A stretch of 64,000 nt of DNA from Spodoptera frugiperda (lineage: Eukaryota > Arthropoda > Insecta > Lepidoptera > Noctuidae). The notes under the pieces are model-generated. The model did not search any database. It was given only the letters and a program-made list of their open reading frames with translations, and was not told where the DNA came from. The position numbers and the translations under genes are program-made. Below, piece by piece: positions 1 to 11,792 of this stretch; within the stretch, counting starts at the first letter, position 1, and the number at the start of each line of letters is the position of its first letter. The stretch lies in NCBI RefSeq assembly GCF_023101765.2, contig NC_064216.1, positions 10,419,545 to 10,483,544 of the forward strand. Reading direction: 5' to 3'.

Positions 1-810
1 TCGCAAGCAAGCAGACAGATCACTGCTAGAACAGTAAACGACTGACACTGTTCGTGAAAATAAGAGATAGAACAACAAACTAGCAGACACACAGCCCATA
101 AGTGGCCACTATTGAGCAAAGGAATCTTAAAACTCCGGGCCACCATGACATTTTAAGCATTATTAATCAGACAGTTAACCAAACACTTAGCGCAACCCAT
201 AGAAATACAGGAGTTGTTAGTGCGTTACCATCCGTTGTTGGTTATCTAGGCGGCAAAAGGTGAATTAGAAATTTAGGAAATTACTAATAGGTTCACTAGG
301 CTAGATTACTTAAAAGTTGACAACCGTCAGCACAACAGGCAACACAAAACTGTCTCGTACTAAATAGTTTTGTTCTATCAAATTGGGCGGTTAATCTTGG
401 CAAAATGTGTCCATTGTTACTCGTGATACAATATATATATTATACACACACGTATATACAATACTACAACTAAAATCGTAGCAGTTTGATTAAAACTAAC
501 CCGATATAAACTAGAGCCGACCCGGCTTAAGCTGAATTATGACAGAATAACACAAGTTTCTGCCTGCCATCTTGTGAATATGTTAGGAACAAGTACTTGG
601 ACTAGTTCTGAGCGGATTTACTTAGCGTTGTATTGATTTTCTAAGAGATTGACTTAGGATTAGAGTTTGGTGGAGTATGTAAGTGTTTTGATAGAACAAA
701 GTATGAGAATGGTTTACGGACCTGGTTCAGCGTATCGTGTATCTTGAGTGACTTTACATTAAACCTGCTATCAGATTGCGATGAGAATTAAGTTTTCTAT
801 GTAACGTAAC

Positions 811-918
811 GACACGCCTTTTTAGGAGGTAGGCAGAGTTGCACATTACGACTCGCAATGCTACTGAACAATGCACCATTTATGTTAAAATCTCATGTAA
901 TAGGAAGTGAGTCTATTT
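811..918 (-). repeat. SINE family 1 fragment (body only)
   Basis: Shows the shared string ggtaggcagag.tgcacattacg..tcg.aatgc.act, also seen at 5601, 25277, 38251 and 52407. Orientation is set by the copy at 38251, which has the tRNA-like head on its minus strand. The head is absent here. Confidence 0.6.
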
Positions 919-1232
919 CTATGTGTTTTATACCTTTTAAGAAACAAAAAATATCGTCGTGAACTGTTTGTATAAGTGTCATACATACGTGCACATTCAG
1001 GTACACAAAGAATTGTTTTTTGATGGTAATTAAACTATTCTAATGTCACATTTGTGTTACTTTCACTTTTGATCATCATCGTCACTTACATTATCGAATA
1101 TTGTCATTCCAAAGACAAACAGCACAGGTGCTGGTGCTGTCACTAAGCACCACATAACCAATGATGACAATCCCACGTAATCACCTCATCCAACACAACA
1201 AATACGATCAATCCACTTGGCAAACCAGTAAC

Positions 1233-1478
1233 TCAGGTTGGCAACATATATGTTCTGGCATTAGTGACGTCATAACTGCCTGGCAGAATGTCCCACAACG
1301 CTTGGCTTACTGGCGCACTCTGATTAATGGCGCATGGGCCGGGTGATATGATTCGCTGTGACGTAATAGATTGGGGCGTCTTAATTATGTAAGAAGGAAG
1401 GGCATGTGATGAGTAGAGGTCAGTTGATGGTATTGGGTCTTGAAGGAATTGAGGCTGGATATCATCATCCATCAACAT
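1233..1478 (-). other. 81-codon open frame of unknown nature
   Basis: Open from ATG at 1478 to a stop at 1233. The product starts MLMDDDIQPQFLQDP and ends YDVTNARTYMLPT. It is acidic at the N-terminus and proline/serine-rich, with no domain I recognise. The complementary strand is also open for 61 codons (1161-1346), and the stretch is less AT-rich than its surroundings. A TGACGTCA palindrome sits at 1265-1272. No convincing splice sites frame it. It could be a transposon protein relic, a short unknown exon or chance. Confidence 0.25.
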
Positions 1479-2224
1479 TATCCCGGAGTAAGTACTTTTT
1501 AACCAATTTCTTGTTAGTTACTTTTCTGAACACGCAGTAAAACAGTAAAAGTCAACATAGCCATAAAGATAAAAATAGTAGATAAAATAATAAATACAAC
1601 ACTACACAAAATTTTGATTAAATTACAGTTTAAGTAATAGGTCATATACAGGATCGTATACAGGATAAAAATTCATGAGTAAAATGAAATATCCTTCAAA
1701 GAAGTGCAAATAACTCTAACAAGAAAACAGCAATATACAAACACCTGATACAGATAACTCTTTCACACACCTGAACCACGTCGAGAGAACTCTTGACTTT
1801 TTAAAAAAGACATTTCTTTTTTACTACCCAGCCCTATATACAAACAAATATATGAGTAGAATGTACGTAAAAACGTACATTTGCACCGCGGCATACTAAT
1901 AAAATTCTGTACAATACGTCCGGGTATCCATTCCCCTTACAAATATTACTGCGTGTACGTTTTCGTGACAAAAAATGAGAGAAGACGCGGCTCGTCGTCG
2001 CGAATTTTGTGTCATACTGTGAATTATGCGCCCATGGCAACCTTAGCGTGTAGTATATGCAAAGTTTCGAGATAAAAATTGTATATTTTGTTCATGCGTT
2101 GTTGCGTTTAGTCAGATTCAGATTTGGGGACATTTTTTTATTCAATACTTGAATGTAATGTACAGAAGCCAGTATGTTAAGCTCTTTATAACATCAATTT
2201 TCAATTTTGTTTTAAAATAATACG

Positions 2225-2420
2225 GCTCAACGGGTTAGTGTAGCTTGATCATGAGATGTATCAACATGTTGTGGGTTTCAAACTTAAGTACAACGTAACA
2301 ATCAGTACCGGGTCTTCGGCCTCAAAGCAGGAGTAGAAACGGGATGGTTTTTAGTCAGTAAGATTCTGACACTCCCTCTTGTCTCACCCAAAGGCGGGAG
2401 AAGTGATTGGACACCCATTT
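2225..2420 (+). repeat. SINE family 2 copy
   Basis: Contains aggagtagaaacgggatgg, ttttagtcagtaag, ctgacactccctc and aaggcgggagaagt, the body of a repeat also at 13165, 33341, 41444 (reverse) and 60940. The upstream part (gtgggtttcaaactta) resembles a degenerate Pol III B box. I associate this family with noctuid moths; that is from memory. Confidence 0.6.
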
Positions 2421-2994
2421 TTCCCATCACAAAAGAAAAAGGTAAAATATTTTTTAATAACAAAAATAAGATTTCCGAGGCTTTTCATCTATAACATAAT
2501 AACACTATTATACACCATATTTTTTCATCAGTCGACATAAAAACCCAAAATGCAGTCACCGCTGGCCTAATTTCCTCAAAAAAGTTTCACCTTTACCTCA
2601 CCATCTACATTACTACAATATACTACACATGAAGTAATCAGGTCGTCGCAAGATGACTCGCAAGTCGTAATTCCTGTTACGATTATGATCGCAGATGGCG
2701 GCCATGTTTGTTTATATAACTATGTGATACATGGAAACATGTGTACGCTAATTACCATTGTATTAACACATACATTACAACGTGTACGATTTCATTTACT
2801 AGCACTTAATTAGGGGTAAGTTAAGTACTAAGTGAAAGTGTGAAAACAAATTCATTGATAAAATTTGTGACGCGATAAATTGTAGTGGTTATTGTTGTTA
2901 TTTAAAATTAAACTTTACAAATCTTTCTATTGTTTGTTATTCAAATTAAGTAATTACACTCTTACTTACAGATATATTTTACTCATTTTTTTAA

Positions 2995-3038
2995 GTGAAG
3001 AGACATACCTGAAACAAAAAGAAAATAACAATATTAAT
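2995..3038 (-). promoter_or_regulatory. candidate recursive splice (ratchet) site in Dok7 intron 2
   Basis: The minus strand reads ttattttctttttgtttcag fused directly to gtatgtctcttc, with the AG/GT junction between 3009 and 3008. An attaata branch-like motif lies roughly 25-30 bases upstream. A zero-length exon of this form (pyrimidine tract, AG|GTRNGT) is the signature of recursive splicing described in long Drosophila introns. It lies on the coding strand of the gene, about 28.1 kb downstream of the exon 2 donor. After splicing here, exon 2 would again abut gtatgt. Site class is inferred from sequence only. Confidence 0.65.
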
Positions 3039-3235
3039 ATCCACAAAAAAGTCTATAATTTTAATTAATATCAAACAGTACAATGAAAGTCCATTGCTGG
3101 ACTAAAAAGATCCTCTACATTTTCTCTCCTTCTTCCTTTAGTCACGAGAAAAGTAGAAGTGATAAGCACAATAAAACATAGATACCAATAAGACATTTTT
3201 AATGGATACCGCCCTCCATTCATTTTCGGCCTCTA

Positions 3236-3270
3236 TAATATCCCTAAAACCGTGACGATTTTAGGGATAT
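3236..3270. repeat. short inverted repeat
   Basis: aatatccctaaaa and ttttagggatatt face each other across about 9 bases: a 13-bp perfect stem. The string ttttagggatattacttg recurs at 24429, so it is part of a dispersed repeat. Confidence 0.6.
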
Positions 3271-3287
3271 TACTTGACTTAAAAAGT

Positions 3288-3425
3288 CCAAGTCGGAAAA
3301 ACACTATGCTGAAAACCACATGAACATCGGTTCAGCCCAACGCAAGATGATCACTCATAAACATACAATCATACATAGAGGTCAATCTGAGAATCTTTAT
3401 TTTCCACGTCCATTTTTTTGAAGTC
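3288..3425 (-). repeat. PSE (ccgacttcaa) repeat family copy
   Basis: Shares actatgctgaaaaccacat, caacatcggttcagcc, acatacaa and tttttttgaagtc with 34550 and 45640. The family reads on the minus strand from ccgacttcaa to the gctgaaccg block. 'PSE' is only a label for this report; the class is unknown. Confidence 0.6.
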
Positions 3426-3599
3426 CTTTATAAAATAAATAATAACACCCAGAAATTCAAACAAAATTTACTGCCAAAGTATATTCAAAAAAGCACATTT
3501 AAAATTTTAAAACAAAACACATTCCGAAAGCAAACGTCTCAAGTACAACAAGTAAAGGCATTATCATCTAATAAAATAAAATTTATCGTGTGTTCGAGT

Positions 3600-3690
3600 C
3601 GTATCTGTCTTGATAATGCAGTTTGCATGGGAGAGCGAGCGGCGCGGCGAGGCGTCGTATATGGTGCGTGAAACTACATGAGGAGAACTT
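3600..3690. other. GC-richer intronic patch
   Basis: gggagagcgagcggcgcggc, gaggcgtcgtatatgg. Stands out from the AT-rich surroundings; no ORF or splice site. A possible regulatory patch. Confidence 0.3.
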
Positions 3691-3860
3691 GACTACACGC
3701 CAGGACAAAAAAACTGGGCCAGCAATGGTTTTGTTGGATTTGTGTGTTATGTTTTTGTTTAAAGTATAGACTTTGCTTCGTGTAATTTACGTGTTATTTG
3801 ATATTACATTGTTTGCAATATATTTTTATGAATTTTAATATGATTCCATAAGAACCAGTA

Positions 3861-3990
3861 AAATTCCTAACCCCCAAAAGGCTGGCAATGCACTTGTAAC
3901 GACTCTGGTCTTTCAGGTGTGAAGGGCGGCTGCGACTGCTTACCATCAGGTGATCCGTCTGCTAGTTTACCGGCTTGTATCATAAAAAAA
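3861..3990 (+). repeat. LINE 3'-end-like repeat (accatcaggtgatcc family)
   Basis: Contains attcctaacccccaaaagg, gcacttgtaacg, ttaccatcaggtgatccgtc and ccggcttgtatc, ending in a short A run. This is a 3' terminal module common in lepidopteran genomes. A longer copy is at 30075. Confidence 0.65.
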
Positions 3991-4484
3991 TACTAACGAG
4001 TAGCCAATTATAGCACCACCTTGACAATTATTTTACTCTAAATATTTCAGTCCGGATAATTCAAATCTCTTTAATTCTTAAAATCTTTATATCCAGCTGG
4101 TTTAAGTCTAAAACATAAAATTTTATCGCAATATTTTCTGAAAAGCCGGCAGTATAGGTTCTTGAAATAAATTTTTACGATGTTGAAATGACCAAAACTG
4201 TCGATTTGAATTCTAGTGCGAGAAATATAAACGTTCTGTCGGTTGCAAATGGTTTTTAAAATGCAATATTATATGAATATTATGCATTTTGGCGGGATCA
4301 CGTTAAAGAGAAAGATGTTAAGGTTATGAAATGCAAGTTTCAAGTGTTTCTTTTTTGCTTTTAAATATGTTTAAATAATAACATAAAATCTTTTTAAACA
4401 TAAAAAATAGCAAACCTTTTAACAACGTAGATTTAGTCGGTTAAAAACTTACAAATTATTTCAACTTGACTTTGAAATATATAT

Positions 4485-4567
4485 TTTTTTATTCGATATA
4501 AACTAATGCTTGACTACAATCCCACCTGATGGTAAGTAGTGATTTAATCGTTGATGGTGAGGCGCAC
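4485..4567 (-). repeat. LINE 3'-end-like fragment with A/T-rich tail
   Basis: The minus strand reads ccatcaacg...cttaccatcaggtgggattg, then tagtttatatcgaataaaaaaat. It has the layout of a LINE 3' end with an A-rich tail. Short and diverged, so the class is uncertain. Confidence 0.45.
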
Positions 4568-5087
4568 TAGTTTATTAAGAGCCATTCACTCTATAAATTC
4601 ATTAAAGTCACAATAAAAGAAATAAATATCTCATACATCTTTTCCTACTAAACATACAATAAAATACAAAATCTAATTTAATTTGTATTGCAAGGAAGAT
4701 TTTATGTAAATATTTTTCATAAGAATAGGTAATGGTAATAAATCACTGGGATGCATCTAGCATTGTGTCCGCCAGTGTACGTCTGTGGCTCGCGCGGCTG
4801 ATATATTGTTATTGTTGCAAGAAAACAATGGACTTGCGTGAAAAATGCGCTTTTTACATTACAACTTATAAATTAAATTGTACGCGTATTAAAATGTGTA
4901 TATTCTGCACGAAACAGACCGCTGATTTGGTTTTGGGAGTATAAGTTTTAAAGTGGCTTCGAAAATACGTTGGAGTGAAAAATATAAGTGATTATTATTT
5001 TAGTTTTCAGCCATTTTCATCCCACCACAGGGCAAGGGCCTCCCAACTCTCCTCGCACTACTCTCAGAGAGCATTTTGGGGTCCCGT

Positions 5088-5127
5088 AGCCAAATGGCAA
5101 AAACCGGAACCCTTATTATTTATTTAA
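5088..5127 (+). repeat. terminal fragment of the GGTTCCGTAGC element
   Basis: gggtcccgtagccaaatggc followed by aaaaaccggaaccctta matches the inverted terminal module at 40250-40290 (reverse orientation there). It looks like a solo end. Confidence 0.6.
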
Positions 5128-5600
5128 AATGAATTGTTTCTATACATTAGCACATTAATATACCTAGAATATCACATCTTATTTCCATCATATTTCGAAT
5201 TATATTCGTATACCTATCCCACATTAATATTATTTTAATATTACACTACATTCCTATATATGTATGTTTACATTATGTATGTAAGTACAACGTGTACAGC
5301 ATCGTATTAAATTTTTAATTTCCAAAGAGAAGCCAACGGCTCTCGGTGCGCGAGATACCTTTATGAGTAGAAACAAACAATATTTTACTTCTACTGTTAT
5401 TGTTCGGATGCTGTTAATAGAGTTTTTATGGAAAGCAGACAGTTCTAGATTGTACGGCTAGACTAACGTTATTTTCAGATTTAATAAAAGTGTAAAAAAA
5501 CTTCAAAATGAAGTGATACTTTTACTATTATAATATCTCTGTTCGTTCTCGAGAGTTGACGCGATTCAAGATTAATTATTAATATTTAATTAGTGATTTT

Positions 5601-5782
5601 CGGTTTTTCGAAAAATTCTCAGTAGTGACACGGAGCCTGGATCTGTGCCCAATATATTATGGTAATAGGCACACCCCTTATTATATGGGACTTATAACAC
5701 CAATAGTGAAAGGTGGGTGTACATGTACATTGTATGGCGACATTACGTGCTGTAATGTACATCTCTGCCTACTCCTTCGTAG
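5601..5782 (+). repeat. SINE family 1 copy, headless
   Basis: Plus-strand order matches the minus strand of 38251-38472: cggtttttcgaaaaattctc, agtagtgacacggagcctgg, atgggacttataac, gtaatgtacatctctgcctac. The tRNA-like head is missing. Confidence 0.65.
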
Positions 5783-6186
5783 GTACAGGCGTTGCATGTA
5801 TTAAGTAATTTTATTAGGTACCAATTGAAAAACTGAAATAGTTTATGTAACTTGATAATCGAATCCAGGATCTCAAGCTCAGCTGTTTTGTTTTACGACC
5901 TGTCGATGTATTTATTAATTAAAACCATACGTCCGCTTATTACATCCAAAATGAAACTCGAAACGATTGTATTTTCCTGAAAATATGAAATTAATTGAAA
6001 GATTAAAGCTCAATACGATCTATGTTTAAAATTAAAAATAACTTATACTCTTATGCTTGTTATATAAAATACTTTAAACAAATTAAATCCAATTACACGA
6101 TTAATTACCAAAATCTTATTCAAAAGATTTTTACTGCAAGTAGTTAGATACTAATAACCTATAGCATAATCTCTTCTGAAATTAAT

Positions 6187-6446
6187 CATCATCATCATTA
6201 TATCAGCTACAAGACGTCTACTGCCGAACATAGGCGTCTCCCAATGACTTCCATATGGGTCGGGTGGAAGCAACCTGCATCCAGCAGCTCACTGCGACCT
6301 TAATCAGGTCGTCTGTCTACCTTGTGGGTGGACGTCCTACGCTGCTGCTAGTACGCGGTCTCCACTCGAGAAGAAGCGGCCGTCAGTTCTCCGCACTATG
6401 TGCCCTGCCAACTGCCACTACAGCTTGCTAATCCGCTGGGCTATTT
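6187..6446 (-). pseudogene. RTE-type LINE reverse-transcriptase C-terminus, decayed, with GAT-repeat tail
   Basis: On the minus strand a conceptual read gives WQLAGHIVRRTDGR, and after frame changes AYVRQ near the end. It then runs to a (GAT)n tail, seen on the plus strand as atcatcatcatcatt at 6186. The WAGHI-RRTDGRW motif and EAYVQQW end are, as I recall, the C-terminus of lepidopteran RTE endonuclease-reverse transcriptases. In-frame stops and frameshifts make it non-functional. The triplet tail at the 3' end fits RTE elements. Confidence 0.75.
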
Positions 6447-8161
6447 TTGTGAACATGAATCATACGCAAACAAAACCTTTACTTCCTTCAGCTCGAAATT
6501 CAATAACAATTAAAAAAAATCATACAGCTATGAAAAACTAGAACACGTTATACAAAATGTATAACAACATTTTTTTACAACCTTTATTTTTTAAACCCAT
6601 ACTAGAAGCGTCGTGTTCCCCTTTTCACGAGTCTGTAGCGAAACGAGCAATACAATCTGGGAGACACGTCAGCTGCACTCGAATGCACGCAACTCTATAA
6701 GTATGCAAATTTTGATAGTCTTAACACGTCAAGGGGTCCCGGGATGAGGCAGGAATACTGCATTTATTATTTTACGTCCTTAGAAGCTATAATAGTGATG
6801 TGTTTCGAGTTGAATTAATTTTATTTTGCTTCTAGGTTGAGTGGTCAATGCACAGTTTTAAAAACGTTACATCACTTTTTTTGGCATAAAACGATGAGAA
6901 GATGTGACGTGAAAGTGAACATTTCGAGGCGAGCATATTGCCTGTCATCGACAATTAAACTGAGGATTAAAAAAGTTCTATGAACTCAAGAATCTTTCTG
7001 AAATCTTAAGGATTCATATCCTTAGCTCTATCGTTGTTCTTGTAGCTATTCACCCATAGAGGCAGTGATTTTTTTCTTATAAAATAACTATATTGATACA
7101 AGTGTTTGGTCAAAGGTTTGCTTTAAACGTAGGCAAGTTATACAATAAAACTTATAGGTACTATACTATTGCAGTGTACATTGTTTCCCTCTTATTAATA
7201 TTCACATAATATTCAATAATAGAGCTGCCAACATTGCTGTCATAATCAGTAAACCGGACATTTCATACACAACGATAACTAAATGGTGGTTAAGTACAAC
7301 GGTTGATTGCACCTAATCCAACACTCGCTAAACAGAGGTTAAATAATGGACAGATTAATCGGAAATTAGCCGAGCTGCTGCCTCGCGGACAATACGGTTG
7401 GGAGATAACCATCAATAGACTGGGAGCTGAGAATTTTGTATGAAACATATTATTATTTATTTATTAAGTTAATTTTAGTACCATAAATGTAAGACCAATA
7501 GTCATGATTTCCAATATTAGAACGATTTTAACAAACCATTGTTTTAGTTCGCTACTGTTTGCAAGCGCTACATTTGCAGTTTATCAGTAATTGACCAGAA
7601 ATGAACATAAATTGCAACGGTTAAGTAGGTTCAAATAATTTCCGGGCCGTTCGCATCCCACCGATGGCATTAACTTGACATAACACATAATTACAGGCTC
7701 CCGGACAATGGCACAACGGTCGCGGTCGCGCGGCGCGGCGCGGCGCGGTGCGGCGTGATGCGTCAGACCCAACGGACTGCGATAACGCGGACGCCCCGTT
7801 AATTAATACGCGTCAAACTGTTTTGAATTTTGATATTTAGATTTTCAAATAATGCATTCATATTTGGTATTATCATCTAATTTGAATGCGGTTTGGGTGA
7901 AGCTGCGGTTCCACATTAGATATTTAGGTTATTGAATAATTTTCGCGTGCGCGTTTGCTCGTGTTAGTACGGATTATTGCAGATGAATTGAAATGGAATT
8001 GCTAGTACCGATACTAGTGCTCATTCGTTTGTCTAAAATTACAATGTTTACAAACATAGATATTCAATTTGGTTTTTATTGTCTGGATAACATTTTCATA
8101 CTTTTTTCCTGACAGACTCATTTTGACATTTTAATCGTACTGTCACTCAAGAAGAGAATAT
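6447..8161. other. unassigned intron sequence
   Basis: Apart from the CpG patch at 7725-7800 I see no gene, RNA or clear repeat. Confidence 0.5.
7725..7800. other. GC- and CpG-rich patch
   Basis: A cggcg-type microsatellite (gcgcggcgcggcgcggcg) and many CpGs lie in otherwise AT-rich DNA. It may be a regulatory element or a simple repeat. No core promoter motif or downstream ORF supports a gene start. Confidence 0.5.
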
Positions 8162-8508
8162 AAATAATCCCACCCAAAACATAAATGTGAAAGGTTGCCA
8201 AGTTCGATAATTTGGAATGCTTCGCCTATAAAAGAAGTGAGATCTAAATAAGTACCAAGTTCCATACACAGACCTCAGTTAAAAATGATATAACAAGTTG
8301 GCAAGTTTTCACACACTTTGTTATAAGCCTACTAAACGCAATGAGTCAAGTATATAACTATTAAAACTTGCCAAGTTATATCATTTTTAACTGAGGTCTG
8401 TGTATGGAACTTGGTACTTATTTAGATCTCACTTCTTTTATAGGCGAAGCATTCCAAAATTATCGAACTTGGCAGCCTTTCACATTTATGTTTTGGGTGG
8501 GATTTCAT
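8162..8508. repeat. long inverted repeat (about 147-bp arms, 53-bp loop)
   Basis: Left arm 8162-8309 and right arm 8363-8508 are near-perfect reverse complements, for example agatctaaataagtaccaag against cttggtacttatttagatct. Only a few substitutions and small indels are visible (ggttgcc/ggctgcc, aacaagttgg/aacttgg). Fold-back element type; a transcript would form a long hairpin. Confidence 0.85.
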
Positions 8509-8579
8509 TTATTTTTGTAAGGTTTATTTTCTTTTTTTCTTATTTTACTTTACTTTGACTAAATACAAACCTTCGTAAC

Positions 8580-9062
8580 GAATTTTAGGTCGGTACGACC
8601 ATCGGAAGATATAGATATTTTTTTGTTTTAGTTCCTTAGGGGTATGAATTTACACCTTCATTATTTTTAAAACCGACTCACACTTGGCCATTTTCAGATT
8701 TTTTCCTTTACATTGACCTAAAGACCTACCTCCATGCCAAATTTCAAGTCAATACGACCATTGGAAGTGGTCTAGGTTTTTGATGAGTGAGTGAGTGAGT
8801 CAGTCAGTGAGTGTATAGTAAAAATAGCGATTTTCTGACGTCAATATCTCAAGACCTACAATAGGTACATTAATGAAATTGTGTATTTTAGATAAGTAAG
8901 TAGATCTCAATAGATACTAGAAATTTCATATGCGTAGATAAAATAGATTTTGAGTTATAGGTGGGTCGAACTTGGCCCGAAATGGTTCGTGTAATATAAC
9001 CCACGGCCGGTGTGTCGGTTTTTTGCTCGAACTTGGCGGACACACTGCCGTGTGTCTAGATA
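8580..9062. repeat. unclassified dispersed repeat with GTGA/GTCA simple repeat
   Basis: Contains the boilerplate atgccaaatttcaagtcaat, a gtgagtgagtgagtcagtca tract and ends near gccgtgtgtctagatac. The layout resembles non-autonomous elements of Lepidoptera. The tract resembles one at 39028-39052. It directly follows the inverted repeat at 8162-8508 and may be one unit with it. Confidence 0.45.
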
Positions 9063-10659
9063 CACATTTTCTTAAACACAATAAAAGATACATACCTCGA
9101 AACATGTTATCCTCAAAGTTACAAATTCGAATGTAGGATCGTGGTAGAGCGCTATTTGAGTCGGACGGGAAATATTCATAAAATATAAATGTTTGAATAA
9201 AGTATTCATTCAGCCCCTAACTCGATATAATGCGACTTGCCGTCTTGCCGGTCGAAAGCCGCGGCGATGCAAATATTGTACGGTACAAATGTAGCTGCCG
9301 TTCTTCGCAGTTTTATACTTTATTTTCATCCATCACAGTATTTATATAATACTAAATTTCTACCAATCGTTACTAGGTCCATGTAAATAAGGTCTACGTG
9401 ATATTGTTATAATATTATCGCACTCAATTGTTTTCTTAGCCGTTTAAGCATAGATAAAATTTCAAAAATGTCGAAAAATACAATATTATTACTTAATTAT
9501 TATATTCCATCGATTTTTTATAATTGCCTAAAAATAAGTAAACACTGTTAACAAATTTCTAATACTAATACAGACTACATACGAATTTTAATGTATTTGT
9601 CTCCAAAGAAACATTTTGTTCAAACCCACTACCACAAAATGCGTCGCTGTGTGTACCGTGGTGCCATATTTTGTGTGAATACTCGTCATGTTTGACAAGA
9701 AGGGTACGTCTCTACTCGGCTGAATCATGTCGTGTAAGTCGTGTTGTCGTCAAGTTGACGGCTAGCCCCTCTGTAGTACTCGACCACTTTTTCGGTAAAA
9801 CGAAAATGATTTCACTTTGTAATTATAAAAAAAAAACTGCCCATTAAAGTTGTATAATTGTTGCATAAATATTAATTTATGTTTTTAATGTATAAAGCTT
9901 AATTAAATTAAATTGAAAAAATGAACAGACAGACACGTTAAGCTGATAATTATTTTAAATATATTTTCATTCATATTATTGCAGCAGTAATGTTGTTGAA
10001 AATCTACCACAAAATTTCGATATTTCGGAGTAACTTGGTATTATGTCATTCCTACTTTTTATTACTAAAGTTTCTCTTAAGATTATTATTATTCGCTGAA
10101 AGTCACATCATGGAAAAACTCTCGCTGCTTTCCGCACCCTAATCTGTCGCATACCATCCCCCAAAACATTTGCATTGCATTACAAATAGTCGTGTAACCC
10201 CTGAAGGGAAAATGTCGTGATGCGTTTAAAATATTTGCCTTTAACTTAAAGCGTCACTCCGCGATGCCTCGAGGTACATACTTGTTTATTCTTAACTTCA
10301 AAAGAGGACAAACTAAGTGGTATGCTAGTTACTTTTGTATTCAGATGGTACATTTCATGTTTAAATATAGCTTTGGGGTTCTTAGTCACCATTATCGTGT
10401 TTATTTTTGTCTACATGAATGTATTGTAGTATTATTTTTTATCGTTCAGTTTCCAGTCATTTGGTTTTGGGGTGTTTTTTGACCAGCTGATTAGTTCTCA
10501 TGCTATGTTCATGAATAATAAACGTGTCAGAAATTATAGGTTGGAATTAAACCAGACCAAAGGTGACAGACGTGTCCATATTATTTATGTAGGTCAGATA
10601 TGTATGTTGCTTTTAAAAGTTAATTTATTACATTAAAATGTACTTCAAAAATATTAAAC
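9063..10659. other. unassigned intron sequence
   Basis: AT-rich. A GC-richer block at 9230-9310 (gcgacttgccgtcttgccgg, aaagccgcggcgatgc) might be a conserved element. A 72-codon frame at 10264-10482 has skewed composition and looks random. Confidence 0.45.
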
Positions 10660-10869
10660 TCATTTATTACAAACCCAAACATTCCCAATGCCAAGTAGCG
10701 TACGTAACAGATTAATCGCAATCATTACGTTCCTAATTTCGCTACTAATAACATTCATTACCAGCATGTAGCCCCACGGGCGATCATCAGTACCCCAGCA
10801 CCGCAACAACCGGTACAGAACCATGCTCACAAAACCCGCTTGAAACAAACACCGAACAACAGGTGGCAC
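10660..10869 (-). other. 69-codon open frame, possible mobile-element relic
   Basis: The product starts MPPVVRCLFQAGF, includes GTDDRPWGYMLVMN and ends GIGNVWVCNK. The stretch is less AT-rich than its flanks and the peptide looks protein-like, but I do not recognise the family. No splice sites or second frame support it as host coding sequence. Confidence 0.25.
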
Positions 10870-11341
10870 GAGAATTAAATAATAGCATTAAAGACTAAAA
10901 ATTAAACACTTTGGCAAAGTTTTAATGTGTCGGCCGTCGGATAAATCACTGTTTTAACGTGAAATTTTCCAGTTTAAATTGATCGCCATTAACTAAAGTT
11001 CTGAGGCGATTGCTTAATTACGGGCCTGTCACTCAGAATTACTCTTTGATGGAAGAGGTTCGATGAAGAAATGGGAGGTGTACCTCAGGGTTGTGTTTTA
11101 GGACCAACCTATTAGAAATTCATTAGAGTCTTTTCACTTTAGTACTAATATTGAATAGATTATGGTTCTTATTGAAATACTGGGCTATAAGCATTATAAT
11201 TTAAACTTAACAATAGTGATACATACTTAATTAGTACATTCAATGTACTAAATACCTACACAAATCTGTCGCAAGCTATTCCAATATTAAGATCAACACA
11301 ATCTAGCACAGTGTATGTATATACTCGTAGATATTTATTCA

Positions 11342-11385
11342 GGGCTGTCGCTAATTACATTGTTTAGTAGAATTAGCGATGGCCC
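11342..11385. repeat. short imperfect hairpin
   Basis: gggctgtcgctaatt faces aattagcgatggccc across a 14-base loop: a 9-bp perfect inner stem, a 2-base mismatch and a 4-bp outer stem. It is too short for a typical pre-miRNA. Confidence 0.4.
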
Positions 11386-11792
11386 ATCTATCTTCATTTG
11401 TGGAGCGGGGAGGCGGTGGATGGGCCTCACCAATGATTGTGTCTTACTCCTAATGCTTTCTGCACGAAATAAAAATATAAATTAGTCTCGTTAATACAAG
11501 TAAAACGATTCTAATGAATCGTTTCGGTAAGTTTAAGTGTTCCAACAATTTGTTACAGCTAAATGTATTGTTAAAGTAATTTCACAGAATTTCGTTTGTT
11601 AAACCTTGTTACCCTAGAGAAGTAAGTAAAGGTGAACATTCACAAATTGTGTGTTCAAAGTTTGTAAAACCATTTTTAGTATAAACATATTATAAGAATA
11701 AAATATCTAATCTTGCGATCTGATAATTAAGAGGAGAGTTTATAATTATACCTAGTGCCAACAGATTTTTATTATTATTACACCATACTAGC

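Noticed and set aside
1265..1272. TGACGTCA palindromes at 1265, 34973 and 59041 as a CRE network
   Set aside because: Three 8-mers in 64 kb are only slightly above chance and their contexts are unrelated.
1480..1495. Plus-strand GTAAGT donor after a short open frame
   Set aside because: The plus frame stops at 1346, well before it, and no acceptor fits upstream.
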